The notes beneath the pieces are model-generated. The model was not told the DNA's origin, did not search any database, and worked only from the letters and a program-made list of their open reading frames with translations. The position numbers were made by a program, and so were the translations under genes. From Natronorubrum tibetense GA33 (lineage in GTDB: Archaea > Halobacteriota > Halobacteria > Halobacteriales > Natrialbaceae): DNA of 64,000 nt. The stretch lies in NCBI RefSeq assembly GCF_000383975.1, contig NZ_KB913017.1, positions 1,593,105 to 1,657,104 on the forward strand, in the 5' to 3' direction. Every line of letters starts with the position of its first letter. The first letter of the stretch is position 1. Shown here piece after piece: positions 1 to 9,076 of this stretch.

Positions 1-49
1 CTCCTGAAACTCACCCCCTCCCAGGGAATTCGACAGAGCCCTCAGTCCG

Positions 50-658
50 TCAACCCTGATACTCGGCCAGCACGAACGGCACCGAACTCCCCAGCGGATC
101 GTCGACGACCCGCTCCCAGACGATCGCAAAGCCCGCCGTCTCGAGCCCGCTCCGAGTCCGACGCCGACCGGCGGTGCTGAAGAACATCGACTGGCCGCTT
201 CCGAGCCAATCGTGCTGGATCGTCTCGTAGGGACTCGAGCCGACCGTCGCGAGGAGTCGCCCGCCCGGTCGGAGGACGCGGGCGAACTCGTCGTAGACGG
301 CCGGATGTTCGGTTCGGGGGACGTGGAAGACGGCGTGATACGCCGTGATCGCATCGACGGAGTTCGCGGCCAGCGGGAGCCTCGTCATCTCACCCTGGAG
401 CAGGTGGGCTTCGGGGACGTTTTCGGCTGCCAACTCGAGTTGGCGACTCGAGAGATCGACCCCGATCGACTCGACGCCCGCGAGGTTCGCAAGCGTTCGC
501 ATCCCGTCGCCACAGCCGATGTCGAGGACGGTCGCGGCTTCGGGGAGCGTCTCGAGTAGCTCATCGATCAGGGCGGCGTCCTCGCCGTCGGCGCGGCGGG
601 TTCTGGCGTAATCGTCGGCGACGGCGTCCCATGCCCGTCGGAGTTCCTGTCGATCCAT
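50..658 (-). CDS. class I SAM-dependent methyltransferase
   Basis: A 202-residue Rossmann-fold methyltransferase. SAM-binding motif I reads VLDIGCGDG (residues 44-52), followed by an acidic motif II region (GVDLS) and the motif IV/post-I stretch LPLAANSVDAITAYHAVFH, which resembles Methyltransf_11 (UbiE/small-molecule) enzymes. The FARVLRPGGRLL segment is the usual strand-loop after motif IV. The substrate cannot be read from the sequence; a small molecule is more likely than nucleic acid because no NPPY or THUMP elements are present. The ATG at 656-658 is the only sensible start and the length is normal for the family. It is transcribed divergently from the next gene. The first 49 bases of the window hold nothing recognisable. 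Confidence 0.85.
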   Translation of the reverse strand: MDRQELRRAWDAVADDYARTRRADGEDAALIDELLETLPEAATVLDIGCGDGMRTLANLAGVESIGVDLSSRQLELAAENVPEAHLLQGEMTRLPLAANSVDAITAYHAVFHVPRTEHPAVYDEFARVLRPGGRLLATVGSSPYETIQHDWLGSGQSMFFSTAGRRRTRSGLETAGFAIVWERVVDDPLGSSVPFVLAEYQG

Positions 659-755
659 AGGTGGGAGACGGGGGGAGACGGTATGCCGTTGGTGCCAAAC
701 GGGTGTGGCCTGTGGTGGCGAGACGCTCTTCTCGCTCGGCGTCGTAGCGGTCTCG

Positions 756-1532
756 ATGACATCCCATGAACGCTCGCGGCTCGCGGCCGCCGTTGGGGCA
801 CTCCGTGACCGGGGCTACCGCTGTCCAGATCCGCTCGAGACCGATGGGCCGGTCGTGGCGACTGGTGGCGACCACCCCGCAGACGGTCCCGACGCGCCGC
901 TGTCGGTCGAGCGTCTCCGAGACGTCACGCCGTTGACCGTCGCCAGCAGCGTGGCGGATGCTGCCCACGCCGGTCGGGCACCGGTGCTCGTTGTCGACGA
1001 GTGGGGACTCGAGGCCGCACGCGCGATCCTCGGCGACCCGTTCTTGCTCCGTGGCCGTGTCGATGGCTGCCGTCAGTTCTACTCGATCCCGGATCGGATC
1101 GCGCTGACCGACGGGCAGTACGCCTGCGTCCGAACCGACGCGGAGCCACAGTGGCGAGAGCAGTCGGCGACGACGGCCACGGTCGATGGCGACCGCGACA
1201 GGACGGGGACCGACGAGCCACGGCTGTTGCTCGAGGCCGACGGTTCGGTTCTGGCCGTCCTCGAGTCGGCCGACGAACTGACCTGTCCCGGCCCCGAACC
1301 GGACGCGTTCCCCTACGGATACGGCCGCGATGCTGACAAGCGTATCCACGTCTTCGACCGGGATCGGGAAGTCGGTCGCTACGCCGGTGTTGCTGCAATG
1401 CGGAAAAACGCCTATCGTCCGGTAGCGATGCCGTTGCTTCCCGAACACCACGTCAGAACGGGTGGCCGTCTGGCTCGAGGCGTACTTCTCGCGGTCGCGA
1501 CGGCCGACGGCCTCGAGTTCCATCGGCCCTGA
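756..1532 (+). CDS. uncharacterised haloarchaeal protein
   Basis: About 258 residues, soluble, no membrane segment. I do not recognise a characterised domain. An N-terminal part predicts an alpha/beta fold with a segment APVLVVDEWGLEAARAIL, and a middle part carries LLLEADGSVLAVLESADEL, reminiscent of a small beta-rich module. The C-terminus is basic (RTGGRLARGVLLAV). I chose the internal ATG at 756 because the residues upstream in the longer frame (from 705, non-ATG start) look non-conserved and overlap the promoter side of the divergent methyltransferase gene. High third-position GC and acidic composition support that it is a genuine gene. Function unknown. Confidence 0.65.
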   Translation: MTSHERSRLAAAVGALRDRGYRCPDPLETDGPVVATGGDHPADGPDAPLSVERLRDVTPLTVASSVADAAHAGRAPVLVVDEWGLEAARAILGDPFLLRGRVDGCRQFYSIPDRIALTDGQYACVRTDAEPQWREQSATTATVDGDRDRTGTDEPRLLLEADGSVLAVLESADELTCPGPEPDAFPYGYGRDADKRIHVFDRDREVGRYAGVAAMRKNAYRPVAMPLLPEHHVRTGGRLARGVLLAVATADGLEFHRP

Positions 1533-1625
1533 AACGAACTGCTGGCTCGAGTTCTCGGCGGGAACGAAAGCGTCGTGAGTGCGCTGGCGCTGACTGCAGG
1601 AGTCCGTCTGCAACGGGGGGCGTTC

Positions 1626-1946
1626 CTACGGTGCCCCCATCAGGACGAACCGGCTCTCGGTGTCGCCGTTGTGGATCTGGTGGGTCGCGTCCGGCGGAAT
1701 GCGGATCGCGTCGCCTTCGGCCATGTCGATCGACTCGTCGTCGACGGTGACCGTCGCTTCGCCTTCCATCAGCAGGTACACTTCTTCGTGGCCTTCCTCC
1801 TCGTGGTCGTGTTCTTTGCCCTCCCAGCCGGGCGCACACTCCACGACGGTCACGCCCATGTGCTCGCAGTTCAGTTCGTCACGCAGGAAGTGCATCCCGT
1901 TCTGATCGTCGACGTCGTGATAGTTGGTTTTCGTGTAGTCAGCCAT
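1626..1946 (-). CDS. cupin domain protein
   Basis: A 106-residue single-domain cupin. The first cupin motif shows the metal ligands as HDHEEEGHEEVY, with two or three histidines and a glutamate, and the second motif contains IRIPPDATHQIHN with the expected later histidine. Such small beta-barrels bind a divalent metal and act as dioxygenases, isomerases or sensors; no specific reaction can be assigned. The ATG at 1944-1946 begins MADYTKTNYHDV, which fits family N-termini; a longer frame reaches back to 1994 but its extra 16 residues look like leader sequence. A second, unrelated small cupin lies at 41959-42339. Confidence 0.85.
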   Translation of the reverse strand: MADYTKTNYHDVDDQNGMHFLRDELNCEHMGVTVVECAPGWEGKEHDHEEEGHEEVYLLMEGEATVTVDDESIDMAEGDAIRIPPDATHQIHNGDTESRFVLMGAP

Positions 1947-2089
1947 CACGATTTCCCGACCACCCCATACATGATAATTGTTGGCGCTACTCATGATTAG
2001 GTTGATGGATGACGGTTCGTCGTTGCCGAGCTGACCCTCTCGATAACAGACCTATCGCATCGATGGCCATCCACTCAGCTCTGACCGAC

Positions 2090-2396
2090 GAGATTGCAGT
2101 CGACTTCGGCGAGAAGGGCACGCTCGCAGGCACGGCGCTGGATGTCTTCGCCGAGGAACCGCTCTCGGCGGACTCGCCGTTGCTCGAGCACGGGAACATC
2201 ATCGTCACGGTCCATCTCGGCGCATCGACTGAGGCCGCCCAGGAAATGTCGAAACCTCGACGGCCGTAGCTGTTTAGCGCCCGCGAAACCAGCGGCGGCG
2301 AGGCGTTGACGGTGTACGACGTTGACAGTCAGGTCCCCGACGACGCGAAGGCAGAACTCGAGTCCGAGGAGCGGATCGCCGGTATCACGCTTTCGG
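2090..2396 (+). pseudogene. remnant of D-3-phosphoglycerate dehydrogenase (serA)
   Basis: Two blocks in the same reading frame match widely separated parts of archaeal SerA. Around 2111-2250 the translation reads [16 protein letters not shown] and then [16 protein letters not shown], the end of the NAD-binding/catalytic domain with its conserved His. After an in-frame TAG (2267-2269), the frame resumes with SARETSGGEALTVYDVD and ELESEERIAGITLS, the end of the C-terminal ACT domain. Roughly 200 codons between these blocks and the entire N-terminal half are missing. This is a deleted, non-functional copy; an intact serA presumably lies elsewhere (inference). Identification rests on remembered family motifs. 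Confidence 0.8.
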
Positions 2397-2419
2397 CGTC
2401 TGGTCGATCGGTAGTAGGC

Positions 2420-2536
2420 CTACGGTTTCGCGGGAGGCGTCTGCAGACAGCTCCGGCAGTAGGTGTAGCAGTGGTCGTTCGTCGTTCCGCAGGCGCGGCA
2501 CCTGACCGGCTGATCGATCTGCGTGGAAGAACTCAT
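2420..2536 (-). CDS. 38-residue zinc-finger microprotein
   Basis: A short reading frame from ATG (2534-2536) to TAG (2420-2422). The product has CxxC at residues 13-16 (CRAC), another Cys at 23, and a second CxxC at 27-30 (CRSC), followed by a Pro-rich tail. Two CxxC pairs spaced by ten residues would make one zinc knuckle. Small CxxC proteins of under 70 residues are common in haloarchaea and several are regulatory, which is general knowledge and not evidence about this one. It sits just 3' of the serA remnant on the opposite strand. The regular Cys spacing argues against chance, but no homologue could be checked. Confidence 0.6.
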   Translation of the reverse strand: MSSSTQIDQPVRCRACGTTNDHCYTYCRSCLQTPPAKP

Positions 2537-2800
2537 CGTCCACGCTCCGGTTTCGAGCCCAATACCGGATGCGCTGACGTTTGCAAGCCCGAACGGGGGG
2601 TGACGGTCTCGAGGGTCCCTCGGTGCTGATCGCTCCCGTCCGACGTCGGACAGTTCGCGCTCGGATCTAGCTCGTCGCGCTGGCGTTCGTGGCGATCCTG
2701 TTGGCGTTACCAGCCGTGGAAGACGAGCGGAGCGATCGGTGGACGGACTGACGCCCTTTATACGGGTCTCTTCGCACTGGTAACCGTCCTCGAGTACGAA

Positions 2801-3223
2801 TTAGTACCCGATCGGACCGTTGAGCCGCCGCCGGAGGAAATCGCCGGCGATGCCACCGAGATATCCCAGCACCATCATTAGCGGAATGTACGCGATGAGA
2901 TCCATCAGTGCCAGTGTCATCCCGACGAATACCGTGTCGCCCGCGGTTATGGGATCGGAAGAGCGCAGAATCCGGTACAGAACCACGAACAGGTAGAGTG
3001 GTACGATCGCGATCACCACACCAGTCAACCCGTTGTTGGCGTGCGAGTCGTAGAACCCGCCCGTCGCGGCCGCGATACAGCCAGCGACGAATGCGACCGG
3101 CAGGATCCACGAGGGCCGTCCGATACCGAACATCGCAACGGCGCTGAAGACGATCGTTGCCGCTCCGGCCCACAGCGCTGGCCCCCAATTGAACTCAAAA
3201 TTGGCATTCACCCGGTCTTTCAT
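2801..3223 (-). CDS. four-helix membrane protein (DUF5518-like)
   Basis: About 140 residues with four hydrophobic stretches: WGPALWAGAATIVFSAVAMF, WILPVAFVAGCIAAATGGFY, VVIAIVPLYLFVVLYRIL and the glycine-rich VGMTLALMDLIAYIPLMMVL, then a short GGIAGDFLRRRL tail. The pattern of small helices with glycine patches resembles haloarchaeal DUF5518 proteins; function unknown. I placed the start at the ATG at 3221-3223 (MKDRVNANF) because an AT-rich TATA-like element lies 20-30 bases upstream, giving an almost leaderless transcript, whereas the longer frame would put the start inside that region. Confidence 0.65.
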   Translation of the reverse strand: MKDRVNANFEFNWGPALWAGAATIVFSAVAMFGIGRPSWILPVAFVAGCIAAATGGFYDSHANNGLTGVVIAIVPLYLFVVLYRILRSSDPITAGDTVFVGMTLALMDLIAYIPLMMVLGYLGGIAGDFLRRRLNGPIGY

Positions 3224-3243
3224 GCGCTCACATCGCCTTCCTA

Positions 3244-3254
3244 TCAAAAATATC
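3244..3254 (-). promoter_or_regulatory. TATA-like element for the DUF5518-like gene
   Basis: On the minus strand this reads GATATTTTTGA, an AT-rich block in GC-rich DNA, about 21-31 bases before the ATG at 3223. Haloarchaeal TATA boxes lie around 27 bases upstream of the transcription start, so the mRNA would be leaderless or nearly so. Confidence 0.45.
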
Positions 3255-3383
3255 TTATTACCGACCTAACTGTTCGTACGTACTGAATGCAGCGCTGACG
3301 GTCGCACCCAACTGGAGCGACGAACCAAGCGGATGTGACACCGCAGCAAAAGACATATCGCCCTTCCAATCAACCCGCTAGTT

Positions 3384-3755
3384 ATGGACGACGACGTTGC
3401 GGTCGACTTCGGCGAGGACGGACTCGTCCCCGCCGTCGCACAGGACGCGACAACGGGCGAGGTGCTGATGCTCGCCTACGTCTCCCCGGAGGCACTCGAG
3501 CGCACGCGTGAGACAGGCCGGGCCCACTACTACTCCCGGAGCCGGGACGAACTCTGGGAGAAGGGGGCGACCAGCGGCCACACGCAGGCCGTCGAGGAGG
3601 TCCGCGTCGACTGCGACGCCGACACGCTGCTCTATCTCGTCGACCAGGAGGGCGGCGCCTGTCACACCGGCCACCGGTCGTGTTTCTATCGTACGATCGA
3701 GGGGACAAACGTCGGCGAACGAGTGTTCGATCCCGACGCCGTCTACGACGAGTAA
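3384..3755 (+). CDS. hisI: phosphoribosyl-AMP cyclohydrolase
   Basis: Third enzyme of histidine biosynthesis; it opens the adenine ring of PR-AMP to give ProFAR. At 123 residues this is the stand-alone archaeal HisI without a HisE (PR-ATP pyrophosphatase) domain. Diagnostic motifs are [13 protein letters not shown], the [10 protein letters not shown]-type [22 protein letters not shown] segment, the metal-binding DCDAD and the zinc-binding [11 protein letters not shown]. It starts at ATG 3384 and ends six bases before the next gene, so the two are probably co-transcribed. No other his gene is adjacent. Confidence 0.97.
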   Translation: MDDDVAVDFGEDGLVPAVAQDATTGEVLMLAYVSPEALERTRETGRAHYYSRSRDELWEKGATSGHTQAVEEVRVDCDADTLLYLVDQEGGACHTGHRSCFYRTIEGTNVGERVFDPDAVYDE

Positions 3756-3761
3756 TCGCAC

Positions 3762-4931
3762 ATGAGCGAACGCGTCCACCACTCCGGCGCGGATGCGAGT
3801 CCCGACGAACAAACGCCGCTCGAGGCGCTCGAGGCGGCCCGCGAACGCTTCGAGCGGGCGGACGCACGGATCGCAGACCACGGCGGCGAGGCCGTCACCG
3901 ACGCTGCCGAGGCGTATCGGGACGCGACGGACCTCCTCGAGAACTACGTCGACCGAGCGACGGGTACCGGCCGGGAGAACTTCCAGGCCTACGTCCAGCT
4001 CGAAGGGAAGTTCGACTCGCTGGTCACGAGCCTCCCCGACGATCTGAAGGGACGTGAGGCGTTCGATGAGGCCCTCGACGCGATCGACAAGCGCCGACTC
4101 AGCGAGTCGGACTTCGAGCGTGCACACGACGCCTTAGAGCCGGCGGCCCAGTACGCCGAACTGCTCGAGGAGCGCGAGGCCGCCCGCGAGGCGATCGACG
4201 ATGCGCGGACGGCGGCCGGAAAACGCTACCGAGAACTCGACGACGAGATCGCGGACCGCGAGCGACTGCTCGAACTCGCGAACGCGGACCTCGAGGCACC
4301 CGTCGAGGAGCTTCGCGAGCCGATCGAAGCGTACAACGAGGCGATCGAGGCGGCGTTCCAGGAGTTCCGACTCGAGGCATCGGCACGCGAGGTGTTCGCC
4401 CTGCTCGATCGCAGCCGCTGGTACCCCTTCGTCGACTACCAGCAGCCGCCGGACGATCTGGCGGCCTACATTCGAGACGATCCGGCCGGCGAGTACACGA
4501 TCCCCGAACTGCTCGAGTACGCGAACTACTCGCACTCGAAACTCGACCACTACGTCGCGAGCGCGGACGAACTCAAGCGGCGGGTGGCGACCCAGCAGAC
4601 GTTCCTCGACGGGATCGACGCCGAGCCGCTGACGATCGAGTGGCCGCCGGACGAGGCGGGGGTTCTCCGCCGGCGGACGCGCGAAATGCGGCCGTTTGTC
4701 GCTCGTGTCGCGGACGAGGACTGCGTCGTGGCTCTGCGATCGATCCGTCGGCTCACGACTGATCCCGCGTTCGACTACGACCGCCTCCAGACGGCGGCCC
4801 AGGCGGTCGTCCAGCTCACCCCCGCCGAACGCGAGCGGCTGGCCGACGGCCGGGTCGCCGACGAACTCGAGGCCCTGCGCACCGAACGGGAGCGACTCGA
4901 GGAGACGCTCGAGATCGACGATCCCGTCTAG
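3762..4931 (+). CDS. coiled-coil protein of unknown function, downstream of hisI
   Basis: 389 residues, highly acidic, dominated by predicted alpha-helix. Residues 20-200 contain long Glu/Arg/Ala-rich heptad-like stretches (LEALEAARERFERADARI, LLEEREAAREAIDDARTAA, ELDDEIADRERLLELANADL). A more globular middle (about 210-260) carries aromatic residues (DRSRWYPFVDYQQPPDDL). The C-terminus returns to helix. No membrane segment or catalytic motif is visible. It begins six bases after hisI with an ATG at 3762, so translational coupling is likely. Haloarchaeal genomes carry a conserved hypothetical of this type, but I cannot assign a role; a structural or DNA-associated function is possible. Confidence 0.8.
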   Translation: MSERVHHSGADASPDEQTPLEALEAARERFERADARIADHGGEAVTDAAEAYRDATDLLENYVDRATGTGRENFQAYVQLEGKFDSLVTSLPDDLKGREAFDEALDAIDKRRLSESDFERAHDALEPAAQYAELLEEREAAREAIDDARTAAGKRYRELDDEIADRERLLELANADLEAPVEELREPIEAYNEAIEAAFQEFRLEASAREVFALLDRSRWYPFVDYQQPPDDLAAYIRDDPAGEYTIPELLEYANYSHSKLDHYVASADELKRRVATQQTFLDGIDAEPLTIEWPPDEAGVLRRRTREMRPFVARVADEDCVVALRSIRRLTTDPAFDYDRLQTAAQAVVQLTPAERERLADGRVADELEALRTERERLEETLEIDDPV

Positions 4932-5032
4932 GGACTCACTCGAGACGGCCATCGTGAAGCCGCTTGGGACGTTCTGGGTCGTGATAGTGATGGCGAGCGA
5001 GGGTTTTTCTTTCCCTGCTGTCTGTACAACAC

Positions 5033-8000
5033 ATGACCGAACGTCGGGATCAGCGACTCCAGGAGAGCGACCAGCAGTTTCGCTCGCTCGTCGATGCCGT
5101 CGAGGAGTACGCGATTTTCATGCTCGATCTCGATGGCCGCGTTGTCACCTGGAACGAGGGGGCCAGACAGACCAACGGCTACGAGCGCGAGGAGATCCTG
5201 GGCGAACACTTCTCGCGATTCTACACGGAATCGGATCGTGACGCTGGGGTTCCGACGGCGAATCTCGAGGCCACCGCGGAGTCGGAGTCGACCGAGGACG
5301 AAGGGTGGCGCGTCAGAAAGGACGGGACGAAGTTCTGGGCGCACGTTCGGATCACCACCGTCAGAGACGACGACGGGGAGATCCAGGGCTACGCCAAAGT
5401 CACTCGCGATATGACCGACCGTCGCGAACGCGAACGGCAACTCCAGCGCGAACGCGACCTCACGGATCGAATCCTCGAGACCAGTCCCGTCGGCATTCAG
5501 GTACTCGATACCGACGGCGAGGCCATCCGGATGAACGAACGTCTCAGAGATCTTCTCGACGTTTCGCGGGAGGAAGCTACCACGTACGAGCCGTCTGACA
5601 GTACTGTCTACGACGAAGCCGGCACTCGACTCTCGGTCGACGACTACCCGTTCGCACACACGCTGGCGACGGGTGAGCCGGTCTCCGACCGCGTGCTTCG
5701 AATCGAACGGCCCGACGGCGACGACCGCTGGCTCTCGACGAACACGTCGCCGTTACGATCCGAGGACGGCGAGATCGATTGCGTCGTCGCCTCCGCCGAG
5801 GACGTCACCCACCTCAAAGAGCGCGAACGCCGACTCGAGCGCCGAACGAACGAACTGTCGGCCGAGTTGAGCGAGGTGTACGGTCGGATCACGGACGGAC
5901 TCATCGCGTTCGACGAGGACTGGGAGTTCACGCACGTCAACGAGCGAGCGGAAGAGATCCTCGGGGTTGAGCGGACGAATCTCCTCGGCGAGACGCTCTG
6001 GGACGTCTTCCCGGATCTGGTCGGGTCGCCGTTCGAAACCTGTTACCGCGAGGCGATGGAGAGCCAGGAGTCGACCGCCATCATGGAGTACTATCCGGCG
6101 CTCGGCGTCTGGTTCAAAGACTACGTCTACCCCTCCGAAACGGGGCTGTCGGTCTACTTCCGGGACGTCACCGAGCAGAAGGCGCGCGAGCGAGAGCGCG
6201 ACCGCTACGAGACGCTCGTCGAGACGATCGACGACGGGGTGTACGCGCTCGACGCGGACCGGACGTTCACGCTGGTCAACGACGGCTTTCTGGCGATGAC
6301 GGGTTTCTCTCGAGAGGACCTGCTCGGTACGCACGCGTCCGTCGTCTTCGGCAATGAGTTCGACGCGATCGAAGCGGAACGGTCGAACGCGGCCGAGTCC
6401 GAAGCGAACCCCACGTTCGAGGAGTCGCTCCGAACGGCGACGGGCGAGGAACTCACGGTCGAGAGTCGATTCACCGTCCTCGAGGGTGAAGACGTCCGCG
6501 TCGGCGTCACTCGCGACATCACCGAGCGCAAGGAGCGCGAGCGGATCCTCGAGGAGTCCGAGCAGCGCTACCGGACGCTGGTCGACTCCTTTCCCAACGG
6601 TCTCGTGACCCTGTTCGACCACGACCTCCGGTACACGCTGGCGGCGGGCCAGGGCTTCGATCGCATCCCCGTCGAACCTGACGATCTCGAGGGCGAATGC
6701 GCGCTTGACGTCTGGCCCGAGGACACCGCGGACGCGCTCGAGCCGATCTATCGGGCCGCCCTCGAAGGCGAGGAGGCCGCGGCCGAAATGGCGTACGCGG
6801 ACCGCGAGTGGCGCGTGCGCGCGATTCCGATCACGGACGAACGGGGCGACGTCTTCGCCGGGATGACGATGTCCCAGGATATCTCGGAGCAAAAAGGCTA
6901 CGAGCGGTATCTCGAGGACGCGAAAGCCCAGCTCGAGGCGGCGACCGAAGCCGGTGCGGTCGGCACCTGGGAGTGGCAGATTCAGGCGAACCGGTTCGTC
7001 ACCGGCGCGTCGTTCGCCCGCACGTTCGGCATCGATCCCGAGGCTGCTCGTGAGGGGGTCCCCCTCGAGCGGATCACCGCCTCGATCCACGAGGCGGATC
7101 GCGACCGCGTCGAAGCGGCGATCACCGACGCCGTCGCCTCCTGCGGGGAGTACGAGGAGGAGTATCGTGTCCGGAACGCCGACGGGGAACTTCGGTGGGT
7201 CGTCGCTCGCGGCTACGTCGAGACCGACGAGGCGGGAACTCCGGTCACGTTCCCCGGCGCGATCACGGATATTACGGACCGAAAGCGGGCCGAGATCGCC
7301 CTCGAAAAGAACCAGAAACAGCTGCAGACGCTGTTCGAACTCCTGCCCGTCGGCGTCGTGGTCGCGAACGCCGACGGCCAACTCGTCGAGGCGAACGACG
7401 CAGCCGAGGAAATCTGGGGCGGTAACGTCTTCGATGCGGACTCGGTCAACGAGTACGAGCGGTACTCCGCACGGTGGGCTGACACTGGTGAGCCGGTCGA
7501 ACCCGAGGAGTGGACGATGTCGCGCGTCCTCGAGGGAGAGGTCGTCACGGATCCGGACATCTTCGCGATCGACGCCGCCGACGGCGAGGAACGGATCGTC
7601 ATGATCCACGGGATGCCGGTCCGCGACGGGAGCGGCGAGGTCAGTCGCGGCGTCGTCACCCAGACGGAGATCACCGAACGCCGGGAGTATCAGCGGAAAC
7701 TCGAGGAGACGATTTCGAAACTCGAGACGTCGAACGAGCGCCTCGAGCACTTCGCGTACGCCGCTTCCCACGACTTACAGGAGCCGCTGCGGATGGTCTC
7801 GAGCTATCTCCAGCTTATCGACCGCCGGTACGCGGACGACCTCGACGCGGACGCAGCGGAGTTCCTCGAGTTTGCGATCGACGGCGCTGACCGTATGCGT
7901 GACATGATCGACGGCTTACTCGCCTACTCGCGCGTCGATACGCAGGGCGACCCGCTCGAGCCGACCGACCTCGAGACCGTCGTCGCGGACGCGCTCGAGG

Positions 8001-8413
8001 ATCTCCAGTTCCGAATCAGCGAGGAGCGCGCCGAGATCACGGTCGAGTCGCTGCCACGGGTTCGCGGCGACGAGAATCAGTTACGGCAGGTGTTCCAGAA
8101 CCTCCTCTCGAACGCGCTCGAGTACAACGACGAGGAGCCGCGAGTCCGCATCGAGAGCGAGCGCGACGGCGGGATGTGGATCGTCTCGGTCACCGACAAT
8201 GGGATCGGTATCGATCCCGCGGAGACCCACCGCATCTTCGAGGTGTTCCAGCGCCTGCACAGCCGCGACGAGCATTCGGGAACGGGGATCGGGCTGGCGC
8301 TCTGCCAGCGGATCCTCGAACGCCACGGCGGGGAGATTCGGGTCGATTCGACGCCCGGCGAGGGATCGACGTTTTCCGTGTCGCTGCCCGCGGTGGATCG
8401 CCGGCTCGAGTGA
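5033..8413 (+). CDS. cytoplasmic sensor histidine kinase with seven PAS domains
   Basis: 1126 residues with no transmembrane segment. I count seven PAS/PAC modules starting near residues 10, 142, 282, 393, 513, 631 and 761, each introduced by a hydrophobic sensing strand and usually followed by the PAC-type ending DITERKERER. A dimerisation/phosphoacceptor domain follows with ASHDLQEPLRM; the phosphorylated residue is His913. The HATPase_c domain has the N box (QVFQNLLSNALEYN), G1 (DNGIGID) and G2 (GTGIGLALC) boxes. No receiver domain is fused. It would autophosphorylate in response to redox, light or small-molecule signals and pass phosphate to an unlinked regulator; no response regulator is nearby. 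Arg/Glu-rich linkers between PAS units look like signalling helices. Confidence 0.95.
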   Translation: MTERRDQRLQESDQQFRSLVDAVEEYAIFMLDLDGRVVTWNEGARQTNGYEREEILGEHFSRFYTESDRDAGVPTANLEATAESESTEDEGWRVRKDGTKFWAHVRITTVRDDDGEIQGYAKVTRDMTDRRERERQLQRERDLTDRILETSPVGIQVLDTDGEAIRMNERLRDLLDVSREEATTYEPSDSTVYDEAGTRLSVDDYPFAHTLATGEPVSDRVLRIERPDGDDRWLSTNTSPLRSEDGEIDCVVASAEDVTHLKERERRLERRTNELSAELSEVYGRITDGLIAFDEDWEFTHVNERAEEILGVERTNLLGETLWDVFPDLVGSPFETCYREAMESQESTAIMEYYPALGVWFKDYVYPSETGLSVYFRDVTEQKARERERDRYETLVETIDDGVYALDADRTFTLVNDGFLAMTGFSREDLLGTHASVVFGNEFDAIEAERSNAAESEANPTFEESLRTATGEELTVESRFTVLEGEDVRVGVTRDITERKERERILEESEQRYRTLVDSFPNGLVTLFDHDLRYTLAAGQGFDRIPVEPDDLEGECALDVWPEDTADALEPIYRAALEGEEAAAEMAYADREWRVRAIPITDERGDVFAGMTMSQDISEQKGYERYLEDAKAQLEAATEAGAVGTWEWQIQANRFVTGASFARTFGIDPEAAREGVPLERITASIHEADRDRVEAAITDAVASCGEYEEEYRVRNADGELRWVVARGYVETDEAGTPVTFPGAITDITDRKRAEIALEKNQKQLQTLFELLPVGVVVANADGQLVEANDAAEEIWGGNVFDADSVNEYERYSARWADTGEPVEPEEWTMSRVLEGEVVTDPDIFAIDAADGEERIVMIHGMPVRDGSGEVSRGVVTQTEITERREYQRKLEETISKLETSNERLEHFAYAASHDLQEPLRMVSSYLQLIDRRYADDLDADAAEFLEFAIDGADRMRDMIDGLLAYSRVDTQGDPLEPTDLETVVADALEDLQFRISEERAEITVESLPRVRGDENQLRQVFQNLLSNALEYNDEEPRVRIESERDGGMWIVSVTDNGIGIDPAETHRIFEVFQRLHSRDEHSGTGIGLALCQRILERHGGEIRVDSTPGEGSTFSVSLPAVDRRLE

Positions 8414-8653
8414 CTGAAACAGCCTCTTGTCCGCCCCGGGCGTCCTCCTTCTCTCCGGTGTAGCCGGGTCGATACTGTATACGCTCGTCATCGACGGGAA
8501 TCGGTCGGAACTGGTCCCGCTGGAGGCCGTTATCGACTCGGTTTTGATCGGGTGTCGGACGCCCCAGCTTCGGTACTGTGTCGAGCCACTGAGAGACGAA
8601 CCGAGCGACGACCGTCCCCGACAACTGAAGGCCCGGTCCGTCGTAGCGGTGGT

Positions 8654-9076
8654 ATGACCAGACACCTGCTCGTTCCGATGGACGACTCCGAACCGGCTCG
8701 AGCGGCGCTCGAGCACACGGTTTCCGTTTTTCCGGACGACGAGGTGACGGTACTCCACGTGGTCGACGATCTCGAGACGGGCTACGGAGGTGGTCGACCG
8801 CCGGTGACGACCGGGGGCGAGAAGCGCGCGGACGACGACGAACCTGACTTCTTCGAGGACGCCCGCTCGATCGCGGCCGCACACGACAGAACGGTCGAGG
8901 CGACCGTTATTACGGGAACGTCGGCCGACGCGATCCTCGAGTACGCTCGCGAGCACGACGTCGATCAGATCGTAATGGGCAGCGAGGGGCGATCGGGGGT
9001 TTCGCGCATGTTGCTTGGCAGCATCGCGGAGGCCGTGACGCGACGGTCGTCGGTTCCAGTGACGATCGTCCCGTAG
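8654..9076 (+). CDS. universal stress protein (UspA family)
   Basis: A 140-residue single-domain Usp. The N-terminal strand HLLVPMDDSEPA and the C-terminal nucleotide motif GSEGRSGVSRMLLGS (the G-x2-G-x9-G-S/T pattern) indicate the ATP-binding subclass. An insertion near residues 40-65 is rich in Gly and acidic residues. The ATG at 8654 starts directly at the first beta strand; the longer frame upstream is not family-like. It lies 240 bases downstream of the histidine kinase on the same strand but with enough space for its own promoter. Another Usp gene is at 29145-29570. Confidence 0.92.
   Translation: MTRHLLVPMDDSEPARAALEHTVSVFPDDEVTVLHVVDDLETGYGGGRPPVTTGGEKRADDDEPDFFEDARSIAAAHDRTVEATVITGTSADAILEYAREHDVDQIVMGSEGRSGVSRMLLGSIAEAVTRRSSVPVTIVP

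Noticed and set aside
2671-2751. Hydrophobic forward frame LVALAFVAILLALP followed by an acidic tail
   Set aside because: Preceded by an in-frame TAG with no ATG; it may be the end of a lost membrane gene but cannot be supported.
5753-7771. 672-codon minus-strand open frame inside the histidine kinase gene
   Set aside because: A GC-rich shadow frame antisense to a well-formed kinase; composition is Arg/Asp/Val-rich with no domain.
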